Source: Pholiota molesta (taxonomy: Eukaryota > Basidiomycota > Agaricomycetes > Agaricales > Strophariaceae). Taken from it: 64,000 nt of DNA. A model generated the notes under the pieces. That model worked only from the letters and a program-made list of their open reading frames with translations, was not told the DNA's origin and ran no database searches. The stretch covers positions 1-64,000 of the forward strand of contig JACGCK010000107.1 in assembly GCA_014925825.1 (NCBI GenBank). Reading direction: 5' to 3'. Below, piece after piece: positions 9,600 to 20,790 of this stretch (position 1 is the first letter of the stretch; every line of letters begins with the position of its first letter). The position numbers and the translations under genes were made by a program.

Positions 9600-11974
9600 C
9601 TATCTACTGCCCGGATACACTTGTACAAGATCTGAGACAGGGCATTCATGGTCTGGGTTCTTTTTGGTCGGTCTTTTCATTCCTGGCTTCCGTATCACAC
9701 ACCGACCCTCCACGATCTCGACGACCTTGAAGTGCAAACCCTGCATTTCCCCTGCCCTGAGCGTGACCAGATCGCCCTTGGAATCCGGTAGCAGCGCATC
9801 CACAGACTCAAAGGAAAGCGATCTATAAGCCGCCTTGTCCCTCACTCTGACTTGATCATTCTCTACACCCATGAACTCCACACATGGACTTTCCACTGTA
9901 TCGAATTTCCGAAACCTGGATCATCTAGCCAATGAACAGGACGGCTAGGCCGATCCTGCGGAACTGGGGTCTGAGATGAAGGATCCCATGCAGGACTCAG
10001 ATGTGACGATGTGTGGGATGAAGGATCCCAAGCAGGTGTCAGTCCAGCCAAATCGGAGGGGGCAGATGTCGCCAACGTCGATGGTGTCACAACCTGGGCT
10101 CGGTTGCTCAACAAATAGCCACTGGGCACATCCTCATGGGTCCTGCTAGATAGTGAGCCGCTTAGGAACCATACACACGACAGAATAAGCTTACAAATGG
10201 AGGAGATCAGCTAACTCAATTCTAGTCGAATGTTGCAGCCGTGAATCTAGTTGTAGAAAGGCCCATCCGTCCGGAGTTGTTGACGTGATTCGCCCTTTGT
10301 ATCCTTTGAGCTGATGCAGCCCAATAACCATGACCCGTTTGCCAATGTAAACATTGTTGGGGTTTTTTCCACCGAGCTTCCCCCACTTAGGATAATCCTC
10401 CCGAGGTCGAAGACCTGTGATCACCGTGGGGGTATGGAATTCCACGTCCATCTTTGGCACATCGACCTGTATGTACGAAGTCAGCAAGCGCGGTTCATGA
10501 TAAATAAGGTAGATTGACCTCGATGTTGTCTTGAATGTTCAAGACGCGTATCCTGTCCGCTGAAATTCCGATTACCCAACCGACTAGGCCTTTCCTTTCT
10601 CCGTCAACAACTACAACCTGATCCCCGATGTCGAAAGCCGCCCGCACACTGTCCTGCAACATATCTTCAATAATATCTTGAGAAGGCAGGTAAACGGCGA
10701 CTTCATTCTCCTTCATCTCCACCACATTGCCAAGCATCCCAAGATAAGTTCCTACCATCACCTTGACCCTATCTCCGATGTTCATGCGCATTTGAATAAT
10801 CATACGGTCTGTCTGCACCGCCGTCTCCGTTGAAAGCAGGGAAGTCGAGCGAAATACAGCCAATTCGGCGGAGGATGGCAGTGTCTCCAGCAAGGGAAGA
10901 ATATTGATGTCGTCCAAATCAACCAGTAGCAGGCCCTCGGCGGAAAACGTTTGCTTGTTCCAAATGAATCGGCCATGCTCGTCGTCCTCCACAAGGGATA
11001 GGCCAACCTGGACCTCCAACACTGCGCGTTCAATGAGCGCTTGTCGCGGCCGAGATTGGCCGCCACGAACATCCTCCAAAACGAGTCTTGGAATCAAGGC
11101 GAGATATTTCTTGCGACTTCCTTCAACCTTCTCTATCAAACCAGTGTCGCCCTGGTACCAATGCCATTTCTTCTTCTTTCCCCCAACCCTCGCCCACTGT
11201 TGACACGCATGCCGAGAAGAGGCGAAGTTTAGTATCTTCGGAATGTCTTCTCGAGGAACGAGTGATATTCGCAAAGGGTCCAGTTCTGCTAGCGACCGCG
11301 CCAATTTGGTGGCTTGCGCAAACCCGGTCACTTCTGCATAGATACGGCCTGGGATGGGAGTCGCAACGATGGACGAGGCTAAAACCTCGGGGGTGGACGG
11401 ATGGCAGGCTCGCTGTAGAACTTTGAATGGAATAGTTTCCTCCTCTCCAATCTGTAAACCATGAATATTTAGAAAAAGCAAATATAAGGGCGTAAAACTC
11501 ACTCTACATCCGATCTCCCATAACATGTCTGTGTTCTGTAGCTGATACCCGATATCCTCGTCAGACTGGTATTCTCGAGCGCTGGAGTGCCACTGGAGCC
11601 GCCTGGCCATTTGCTGCCATTTGCTGACAATGTTGTCGTTCTCGTTCTCGTCCTCGTCCTCGTCTGCCTGGGTTATGCTCCGATACAGGGTCAAGTGGCC
11701 CTCATCCGTGTTGTCATAATCGTCCTCTAATGTTGGAATTTCAGTTATTTCAAGGCAACATTAGGGCGATTTTCACTTGCCAGCGAGGAATTCATCATCC
11801 TCGTCTTGCCCCTCCTCTTCTTCAGAATCTTCGTCAGCGATAGCCTCCAAGTCCATGAATATATTCTGGTTCATGGGCATGTTGAGTCTGTGTTCATTTC
11901 TCATTTCTTTTACTTCATTTAACGAACCTTGGTAGTTCGTTGTCTTTTACGCGGGCGCGCAGATTCTGACATTT
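9600..11974 (-). CDS. SPT5-like KOW-domain protein (transcription-elongation-factor paralogue)
   Basis: SPT5 with SPT4 clamps RNA polymerase II and recruits factors through a repetitive C-terminal region. Here, in order: an acidic N-terminus; an NGN-like segment (IPGRIYAEVTGFAQATKLAR); KOW-like segments (IGDRVKVMVGTYLGMLGNVV, IGDQVVVVDGERKGLVGWV, IGKRVMVIGLHQLKGYKGRI); a tail with two PAWDPSS units like SPT5 C-terminal repeats; and a last KOW-like block (LVTLRAGEMQGLHFKVVEIV) ending at 9600. The start is either the ATG at 11974 (basic MSESARPRKRQRTTK) or, by a clearer frame, 11880. One early intron uses a GC donor (GCAAGT...TTAG). Near 9912-9916 the tail frame and the last KOW frame are offset by one base with no intron visible. 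It is shorter and more diverged than canonical SPT5, so probably a duplicated or element-associated copy. Confidence 0.7.
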
Positions 11975-12088
11975 GTATTTTTTGGTCTACCACAGTAATA
12001 ACTAACTAACTAAAGATGATGAACGTAGCGGAGAAGAAAGAAGACCTTGGGCGGCAACCATGGCGTATTAATACTGCCAAACACTTTA

Positions 12089-12314
12089 GGGTGGGTTCTC
12101 ATTTGCGGTTGAACACGGGGGAAGCGGCAGCAAGCTCCCGAATGATGCGGTGCTGGCCCGCCAGCGTGGGACAAGGTTGGTAAGCTGGTTCTGGAACCAG
12201 CTTACCAACCTTGTCCCACGCTGGCGGGCCAGCACCGGCAGGTCGCGCCCAAGGTTCTCCAAATCGGGAACTTCAACCAACTTCAACCAACACGTGTAAA
12301 ATGAGAACCGACCC
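12089..12314. mobile_element. 226-bp MITE with TA target duplication
   Basis: The ends are inverted repeats: GGGTGGGTTCTCATTT on the left and, reverse-complemented, GGGTCGGTTCTCATTT on the right. TA flanks both ends (12087-12088 and 12315-12316). Size, short terminal repeats and the TA duplication suggest a Tc1/mariner-type MITE. It lies in the divergent promoter region between the SPT5-like gene and the JmjC gene. No protein is encoded. Confidence 0.75.
12148..12237. repeat. Perfect 44-bp-arm hairpin inside the MITE
   Basis: Bases 12148-12191 are the exact reverse complement of 12194-12237, with only TG between. Perfect pairing over 44 bases in a small element suggests recent formation or conversion. 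A transcript would form a long perfect stem. Confidence 0.9.
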
Positions 12315-12551
12315 TAAATTGATAGCTACTATTTAGACTCCCGCTTCTTGACTTTGCCCTTCTTTTCTGACTTCCATCTTCAGTTGTAGTATAGCGTCTG
12401 GTAGTTAGATTGACTGCTATTTAATAGGATACAATACAATGCGATTAATAGACAATAGATAGATACTAAGACTAAAGTAGTGTAGCCCAAATTGTTAAAA
12501 AACAAAAAGTAGAGAACTTGGTCACTTCGACAATAGAAAGTTATCGATAAC

Positions 12552-13700
12552 ATGTCAGATAACAATGCCGAAGACCGTATGTCCTGATGTTTGTTGTACC
12601 AGGGACCATCCTATTGATTGCCCGTCTATTCCAGTTATCCATTTCCGAGGCAAATGCGCCCTCATAAGAGACTACCCTCTGCACCTCATAAATTTTCGCA
12701 GCAGTCTGGTTGACATGTTCCCAGAAGACAACCCATATCGCGTACGTGCTTGCAATATTTCTCATTGTCTTATCTGCTGACCAGACCTCTAGACCGTTGC
12801 AATCAACGTTCAAAACTACGAACGAATGCTCTCCACGGCGGAAACGCCTGGGGTTAGGTTACTTTGCCATTTTCTTGGTGACCCGACCATTGACAACGAT
12901 ACCGCGTCGATGGCTACCAACGGGACAGCCCAACTCAAAGTGAAGTATCACGACCGGGTGTCAGCTCTACTGGCGGCTTATCGTCTATTGGACTTGGAGA
13001 TACTTCGTTTGGGCACAGTACCAACGATACCAACGCCATTATATCCGAAGTCGCTCACCCCTCAGATGGTTGAGCATGGGAAGGTCAAGCCAACGTGGAA
13101 GAAACTCGAAAAATGGCAAGACATCATCATCAACTTCCGCCAATCCCTGAGGACGGGATTGCAGCCAGTCCAAGGCCTAGTCACCGACATGCCATCGCCA
13201 TTACGCGGGTCGCTTGCTCACCTCCAAGGACTGTCTGATTCGCATGCGGGCCAAAAGCTCGGTACCTTGATCCAAAATTTTCGCGGCGCGGCTCTGCATT
13301 TGACGTTGATCAAAGAAACCGCGGATTTCCGTAACACCAAACTGCCAGGAATTCCCGAATCGATTGCTGCGTTGGTTGCCGGGGATCAGCCTGTGGTAAA
13401 TGTTGCTGGACTGCCTCTAACGAAATACGACCTCCACACACGCGAGAAGATGCGGGACTACCTTAATGACCATAGCAGTGGCGAGCTGAGCTTGCCGCTG
13501 CACTTGTCTCTGTTGTTGACCCCGCTTTGCTTGTTAATGCCCATAGCCCATGTGAAGGGCAGATTTCGTCGGCCATCGCTTTCTGAGGTATGTCTTCATT
13601 ATGTACCTGTCGATGGTCTATCACTCAAGCTCTTTGGGCAGCTCTCCCGCGCCCTTGGCAATGAAAAGCCAGAAATTCTGACGAGGGTTGAGAACCACTA
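12552..13700 (+). pseudogene. JmjC-domain protein gene, 5' part, disrupted by foldback element
   Basis: Candidate start is the ATG at 12552, with short exons split by GTATGT...CCAG and GTACGT...ACCAG introns. The main frame is clear from about 12910 (MATNGTAQLKVKYHDRVSAL). Near 12840-12910 the frames do not join simply, so the first exons are uncertain. A GTATGT...GGCAG intron lies near 13588-13642. The encoded part is helical with no domain I can name. The reading frame runs to ...RVENH at 13698, where the foldback element is inserted and supplies a TAG. It resumes exactly after the element as SENEIWKALWMINED, so 12.55-13.70 and 16.95-20.23 kb were one gene. Confidence 0.6.
13696..13699. repeat. 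Target-site duplication of foldback element 2, left copy
   Basis: CACT here is repeated at 16953-16956. The neighbouring bases allow a duplication of 4 to 6 bases (CACT up to ACCACT), because terminal bases and target bases overlap. Confidence 0.65.
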
Positions 13701-13789
13701 GTACCTGCAACTTTTTATCATATAATCACGGCAACCCTCAGCACACCGTTTTTTTTCGTGCCGGGCGACTTATTAAATGAGATAGCCAT

Positions 13790-14160
13790 AGGAATATCTC
13801 ATTGCTGCCACATAAAACCTCTTATATCTGCCGTAAATTCTTTCATTCCTGCCATAGATATTTCATTTCCGCCATGGATCCTTTCATTGCTGTCAGAGAA
13901 GTCATTTCATTGCTCTCATGGGGCATTTCATTGCTCTCACAGGTGCTATTTCATTGCCTCCATATAATATTTCATTGCTGCCATACGTGTGATCTCATAT
14001 CTGTCGCGGAATATTTCATTCCTACCATGCAAGCAATCTTATATCTGCCGTAGAATATTTCATTGGTACCACAGGTGTTATTTCATTGCTTCCGTAGATA
14101 ATTTCATTGCTGCCGTACATTATTTCATTCTTTGCCATGGGATATTTCATTCACTGCCGC
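13790..14160. repeat. Subterminal degenerate repeats, left arm
   Basis: About a dozen units of roughly 25-30 bases built on ATTTCATTGCTGCCAT / TTATATCTGCCGTAGA follow one another. The mirror block lies in the right arm. Arrays like this commonly serve as transposase binding sites in foldback and Mutator-like elements; that role is inferred. Confidence 0.75.
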
Positions 14161-16539
14161 GCGCGCTTAGTGGGCGCTTTTATGGATTCCTATATTTAGA
14201 ATTCGGATCAAATTCTGTTATATTTGGTATCTGACAGATCAGATCAATCTAATGTCACATGATATGATAAGATTGCTCAAAATAGCGATGCCTCATTGGG
14301 TATGTAACCCTATTTGAGTGTGGGAACATTCAAAAATAGAATATATCCACTATTGTTGGTACTGCATATTGCAGGTTGGGCGCTTCCCTTGAGCGAGTAT
14401 AGAACCATCTTATATCAGTAGGTGCGTATTTTTAATACAAATCCAACTAAAAATGTTTCGTGATTTTATCTGCACTCGTTCACGAGATATAGGCGAAATA
14501 CTGCCGGCGTCCTATAGGGTATTCATGTAATTTGCATTTCTCTCTATAACCGGTCATCCAATTACTACGCTCTAAATTACATTATGTAGATGTTATAAAG
14601 AGCTTTAGAACGCGTGCTTGACCATGTATTTGCGCTAGGTATTAGCGCGTGAAATTGCGTGCGCTTATTTAAAAGCGCGCGCTTCTAGCGCCCGCGTTTC
14701 TCACGCTCTTGTTACCAAAACATACTCGAAAATACTACATATATATACCTTTTTGCTGCATTTTATTTGGAATGATTCCATGAACCAGTGCACCTGTATT
14801 TGCATTTTAATTGTTCCATATATACCATAGCAGAAACCGGATCAATTTGTACGATTTTTGCATGGTCCTACTCTCCTGATTTTTCTAAATTTAATTATAT
14901 AGGTCTTCTGGCAAGATGTGGGGTGCAAGAGAGCGAAATGGAATGGGTGCTGGCATGGAAAATCGGATAGATTGATTGGGATTACCATATTTGGCTAGCC
15001 ATCAGTGGCAGATCCCTTTGGACCTCCTCAGAAGTAGGCATTTGTTTCTCCATCAATTCTCATTCAAATCACTCCGTTTTTTTTGCAGATAGTAATTATA
15101 CATGGAGAACATCTCTTCCACCTTCTTAGATTTGTAAATTTAACTATTGGTGGTTATGTATTCACTGATTTCGCTTTTTGGCCCAGGTGAGCAATATCTA
15201 TCTTTTGAAATACTTCATATTTCATCTTCATTTAACTTGAAATGGAAAGAGAGAAATAAATAGGCCTTGGAACATGTGTTTGAAACACTCCAGTGGCATA
15301 CCTTATTTCGCTTTTGAGATAGTAAGCTATCACTGCTGATAGTTCTTATAGCTCTTGTTACATGTCTTTAGACCATTTGTATAATACCATTTCAAATCAT
15401 GCCCATGAGCCTTTTCAAACACATGTTCCTAAGTCTACTGATTTTTTTCTTTCTATTCCAAGTGGAATCATGATGAAATATAGAGTATTTCAGAAGATAG
15501 ATATTGCTCACCTGGCCCAAAAAGCGAAATCAGTGAATACATAACCACCAATAGTTAAATTTACAAATCTAAGAAGGTGGAAGAGATGTTCTCCATGTAT
15601 AATTACTATCTGCAAAAAAAACGGAGTGATTTGAATGAGAATTGATGGAGAAACAAATGCCTACTTCTGAGGAGGTCCAAAGGGATCTGCCACTGATGGC
15701 TAGCCAAATATGGTAATCCCAATCAATCTATCCGATTTTCCATGCCAGCACCCATTCCATTTCGCTCTCTTGCACCCCACATCTTGCCAGAAGACCTATA
15801 TAATTAAATTTAGAAAAATCAGGAGAGTAGGACCATGCAAAAATCGTACAAATTGATCCGGTTTCTGCTATGGTATATATGGAACAATTAAAATGCAAAT
15901 ACAGGTGCACTGGTTCATGGAATCATTCCAAATAAAATGCAGCAAAAAGGTATATATATGTAGTATTTTCGAGTATGTTTTGGTAACAAGAGCGTGAGAA
16001 ACGCGGGCGCTAGAAGCGCGCGCTTTTAAATAAGCGCACGCAATTTCACGCGCTAATACCTAGCGCAAATACATGGTCAAGCACGCGTTCTAAAGCTCTT
16101 TATAACATCTACATAATGTAATTTAGAGCGTAGTAATTGGATGACCGGTTATAGAGAGAAATGCAAATTACATGAATACCCTATAGGACGCCGGCAGTAT
16201 TTCGCCTATATCTCGTGAACGAGTGCAGATAAAATCACGAAACATTTTTAGTTGGATTTGTATTAAAAATACGCACCTACTGATATAAGATGGTCCTATA
16301 CTCGCTCAAGGGAAGCGCCCAACCTGCAATATGCAGTACCAACAATAGTGGATATATTCTATTTTTGAATGTTCCCACACTCAAATAGGGTTACATACCC
16401 AATGAGGCATCGCTATTTTGAGCAATCTTATCATATCATGTGACATTAGATTGATCTGATCTGTCAGATACCAAATATAACAGAATTTGATCCGAATTCT
16501 AAATATAGGAATCCATAAAAGCGCCCACTAAGCGCGCGC

Positions 16540-16890
16540 GGCAGTGAATGAAATATCCCATGGCAAAGAATGAAATAATGTACGGCAGCAATGAAATTAT
16601 CTACGGAAGCAATGAAATAACACCTGTGGTACCAATGAAATATTCTACGGCAGATATAAGATTGCTTGCATGGTAGGAATGAAATATTCCGTGACAGATA
16701 TGAGATTGCACGTATGGCAGCAATGAAATAGTCTATAAGAGCAATGAGATTACATCTGTGGCACCAATAATATGATGCACGGCAAATATAAGATGTTTAT
16801 GGCAGCAATGAAAGAATTCACGGTAGATATAAGACATTTTCCGTGGCAGCAATGAGATATTCCTGTGGCTATCTCATTTAATAAGTTGCC
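16540..16890. repeat. Subterminal degenerate repeats, right arm
   Basis: This is the inverted counterpart of the left block, with units like ACGGCAGCAATGAAAT and GGCAGATATAAGAT. The right block is shorter and more diverged than the left, which explains why inner and outer symmetry points differ by about 20 bases. Confidence 0.75.
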
Positions 16891-16952
16891 CGGCACGAAA
16901 AAAAATGGTGTGCTGAGGGTTGCCGTGATTATATGATAAAAATTGCAGGTAC

Positions 16953-19900
16953 CACTCTGAGAACGAGATCTGGAAGGCCCTATGGATGATTAACGAGGAC
17001 TCCAGCATGCCAGTCATCATCAAGGCATTCCAGCAACTCGCCGATTCTGACGTATTTCATGAAGTAGTCGGTATACATGCTACAGACCCCGCGTTCTCCT
17101 TCTTCAGACGTGCGTTGTTCTGCTATTTTTTTTTATATCGATACAAAAGCTAAGTCAATCTCCAGCTCTTGGGAACAACGCCGCCACGTCGCAAGTGAGG
17201 AGCGAAGACAGCACTGTGAATGCGTTCCCTCTGTCGCAACTTGTCACGCCCAGGTTCCAAGAATTGGACGCCGATGCTGATATGGATATGGATACGACGC
17301 AGGGGGTGCGCGAGACTGTTGGAACGGTGGGACAGGATAGCGCGGCGATGGATGTAGACGGCGCTGAACAAGGCGTAAACCATGGTCAGAAGGAGGTAAC
17401 CGGTCAGGAGAAGGAATCTGAGGAGCCCAAGACGAGTGGAACGATTCAGGATACCGCGGAGATGGATGTAGACGGCGATCAACAAGGGCCAAAAGATGGA
17501 GAGATGGATGTAAATGGACACGAGAAGGAATCAGACGATGCAGGACGTAGAGCGAAGGACGTAGAGAACGCAGAAAAGGTACCTGATGGCGAAGAGGAAC
17601 TGGCTGTCAACCAGCAGCCGTTGAAGCAGAAACAGGCTGAGAAGTCTGACAAGGACGATGAGGATGGAGAAGGCGAGGATGAAGCGGAAGAGGAGCCAGA
17701 GGTTCAGGTGGAAGAGGAACTGGCTGTCAACCAGCATCCGTTGAAGCAGAAACAGGCTGAGAAGTCTGACGAGGACGATGAGGATGGAGAAGGCGAGGAT
17801 GAAGATGAAGAGGAGGGAGAGGTTCAGGTGGACGAGAGAGGTGAGGATGAAGACGAAGATGATGAAGAAAATGAGGAAGAAAATGAAGACAACAAGGGCA
17901 CTGGTGCAGGAATTGGGCGAGCACCTCGACTGTCTCGAAAGCGTCCAGCGAAAAGTTACGCGGAAGGAAAAAGAGGCACAAAGCGACGTAAAAAACACTC
18001 GTCCGCCGCGGTGGTGAATGAAGAGGAACAGGTGCAGGATCAAGAGGAGGAGTCAGAAGAAGAGATGGAAGTCTCCCGATGGGTGAAACTAGAGGAGGAC
18101 ATCTTCGTATGTTTATTCGCTAATTCTCTGAGAAGACTTGAATAACACTAGTCAGGTGGAGGCTGCATTTTGCAACCTGGATATATCGAAAACCGGCAAG
18201 GAAAAGTTGCGTCTGGGACGCAAGGTAAAAGCGTGGGGTCCGAAAGAGGAGTCACTGGAGTTTGAGCCCGTGTGCCATGTACGCATGCCCGTTTGTTGAC
18301 ATTCAGATACAAAAAAATCTAATCAGGGGTGTAGAACGAGGAAACGTTACGAATTTTGCAATTGTTGGTTGCGCGAGTTGAAGAATGTTACGCATATGAA
18401 AAGCCTTTGCATGCGAAATATGACGGCCAAGGTACCCGTAAAGAGTCTGTTTTCAAGATCTTAAGCGAAGAAGAGTTCATCGCGTTGGAGGACTCAGCGT
18501 TTCAAGAGATACTGCGCCGACAGAACATCGTAGTGACAGGCATGCGATGCAGACAACGAAGCTTTGAAGAAGCTCTGCTAGATCTCGCTCCATTAGATTC
18601 GGTCACCAGTATTCATGGTGAGTATTGCATTCTTCAAGTCCAACAGTTGACTGATTTTTGTATAAAGACCAGAGCTACAATCCTGATTATCACGGATGTG
18701 TTCGTACGGGCAGGGTGGCTGACATTCTCGATGCCTCCCGTTCACCTGACTCTAAGATTTTGAACGCTCTGGAATTTCCTGACCCTTTCGCAGGGATTGA
18801 GAGATCGACTTTTTCTTCCGACTCGCATGCTCTGGCGAGCGTATACAGGCAGGAAGGATGGGTCAAAACTGCCATACCAACTGAGCATGTCCGGTGGGGA
18901 TTGGCGGCCACTACGGGGGCTTTCCATTGCTGGCATATCGACAGCGACGGCTTTGGTACTTTTATTGATCCTGTGGCCGGTTCGAAATGGTGGATTGTTG
19001 CTCGCCCAAGGGGCAATCTAGAGCACGATTGGTTCCAAGAGACTAAGTGGCTGAAGAACGATGCATTTGACCTGGACAAAGACGGTAAAGGGCTGTTCGA
19101 TGTCGAGGCCATCCTTCTGCAGCCTGGTTCCAGACTGTAAGTCCTACCATTCGTATTTCACGTCCCATAAATTAACATCTGAGATCTACAATAGCATCAT
19201 GCGACCGAACACCCTTCACGCAGTGTATACACCTGAACACGCTGTTTGTCGAGGAGGGCATTTTTATGCAACCTCCACAATGCAAGATACCTTTGTAGGG
19301 CTGGTACACGCCTTCATATGCGACAAGTTCATCACCAACACCAGCCATGCACCCTCGCGATTTATCTTGGCAGAAATGATAAATTTCTACCACACCGCCC
19401 TAGTGAAAAACAATTTGCGTGCTAATGGTGGGTCGTCTTGAGCTTGTTCCTCTCGACTTCTAGTTTTAAAATCTCACTAGATCCAGCGCGTCATCACGTA
19501 CCCGCTTTGAAGACGGAGGAATCTCTTATGGATTTCCTGGTTGTATGCGGTCTCGGAGTGTTGATCAACGTCCTATCTCTCGAGACCTATACAGCGCCCG
19601 GGTTGAATGGCAGGTTCGCAATGGACAAAACACAAGCGCAGCAATGGAAGAAATACGACATCAATGCGCTTTCTGAAGATGATAGAAAACTGTATTGTTT
19701 GGCCAGAGCACAGTCATTCGAACTCATTGCATGGCTCAACTGGAACTTTTCCACTGGGTTAGAGAATATACCCATGGAGTCGTTGTTCACAATCATGTTG
19801 ACCAACATGTGCAAAATGTTATGCGACTACAAGTGGTGGGCCGACAAGGAAGAAATCAAGTGTATGGCTGATTTTACCCTTGAAAGGCTCCAGGGGCAGA

Positions 19901-20231
19901 TCACCGGTGTGTTGGCATTAGCTGCAAACAGGAATCCAGAGCAGGTAAATCTGCTACGAGCGAAATTAATGCGTCGAAGTGGAACCTTCCGATGAATAAT
20001 AGTGTGGCGCAGACGATATTGCCACGCGTGGTGGGTGGGCTCAAATTCAGGAAAATCAATCGGGAAAAGTCATACGAACGATTGCCTCAGGCAGAATTGT
20101 TCAAGAGGGGGCAGACAGCACTCATAAGGTGTTTGGAAACATGCTCGACATTAAACGCGAAATCACGGGTGCGTCCTAGAGTTATCTGTTCTATATCTCA
20201 GAATCTGAGATCGATTTTTGTAGACACCTGA
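16953..20231 (+). pseudogene. JmjC-domain protein gene, 3' part, downstream of the insertion
   Basis: The frame resumes at the insertion point and is followed through introns near 17106, 18110, 18280, 18620, 19139, 19432, 19944 and 20168 to TGA at 20229-20231. Order: helical segment; long Asp/Glu-rich region with two near-identical copies of EEELAVNQ(Q/H)PLKQKQAEKS and basic nuclear-signal-like stretches (RKRPAKS, GTKRRKKH); then a JmjC-like oxygenase core. That core has WHIDSDGFGTF (H-x-D iron site), KWWIVARPR and a distal His in RPNTLHAVYTPEHAV followed by GGHFYAT. JmjC enzymes use Fe(II) and 2-oxoglutarate, often to demethylate histone lysines; the substrate here is unknown. A helical C-terminus follows. 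Separated from its start by the foldback element, it is probably inactive unless it has its own promoter. Confidence 0.7.
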
Positions 20232-20790
20232 ATGACGAAACAAACAATGCCGGTCAAGGTTGGCATTATTTGCTGTTTGGGTCTCATGGGTAACGGCCTC
20301 CTTCGCGTGGTGGTTTCTATGTCGAATTAATTTTCATGCTGTATTGCAATGAGTATCTACTTGCCTATTGGTGTAACGCAACATTTCCCAAAAAAAAAGA
20401 TCTAGTTTACAATGACTGTTTTGACAACAACTAAGATTTTGTTTAATACTGCTTGAAGTCTTTGTGAGCTAGGGCAACGTCTCTATGCTTGTTTCCAGTC
20501 AAGAATAAAATCCTCAACCCTAATGCGCCTTAAAAAATGAGGGAGGAGACCATAAATCGGCCTAAATCAGCAGGTAAGTCTCCCTTAAATCGGCTTAAAT
20601 TTTCACTAAATCTTGGAGTTCTATGTTACATTGCCGCACATAACATGGCACATATTGCAACAGGATTTAAGATAAGTAAAGTCCGTCATTTTGGCCAGCT
20701 GTTCTTGTCTGACGACGAATTTCGGAGGGCAGCTTGCAAAAATGGAACAGTGTGAGGCGTAATGGGGTCTTATTTTGACAGAACTATGGA
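20232..20790. other. Intergenic, no gene seen
   Basis: AT-rich sequence between the convergent JmjC and recombinase genes. Open frames are short and look random. Confidence 0.6.

Larger units (their letters stand above)
13701..16952. mobile_element. Foldback element 2 (3.25 kb palindrome, different family)
   Basis: The outer ends are GTACCTGCAA and TTGCAGGTAC. The arms mirror each other through to the middle: the open frame 14788-14970 recurs inverted at 15728-15910, giving a symmetry point near 15349. Each arm is about 1.6 kb with an outer block of degenerate short repeats. No transposase is visible, so it is non-autonomous. Termini and interior differ from the other two foldback elements. 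A short target duplication (CACT, up to 6 bases) flanks it. The superfamily is not clear; long terminal repeats with subterminal repeats are found in foldback and Mutator-like elements. Confidence 0.85.

Noticed and set aside
12085..12320. TTTAGGG...CCCTAAA as telomere-like sequence
   Set aside because: Only one unit occurs at each end and it is explained by the MITE terminal repeat plus the TA target duplication.
13701..16952. Foldback element 2 as a spliced intron (GT at the left end, AG near the right end)
   Set aside because: The splice choices tried at the ends (TTGCAG and TCTGAG acceptors) give an immediate in-frame stop; precise removal with one CACT target copy is what restores the frame.
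17531..18043. Minus-strand open frame of 170 codons
   Set aside because: It is the complement of the acidic GAA/GAT repeat region of the JmjC gene, giving a Phe/Leu-rich artefact.
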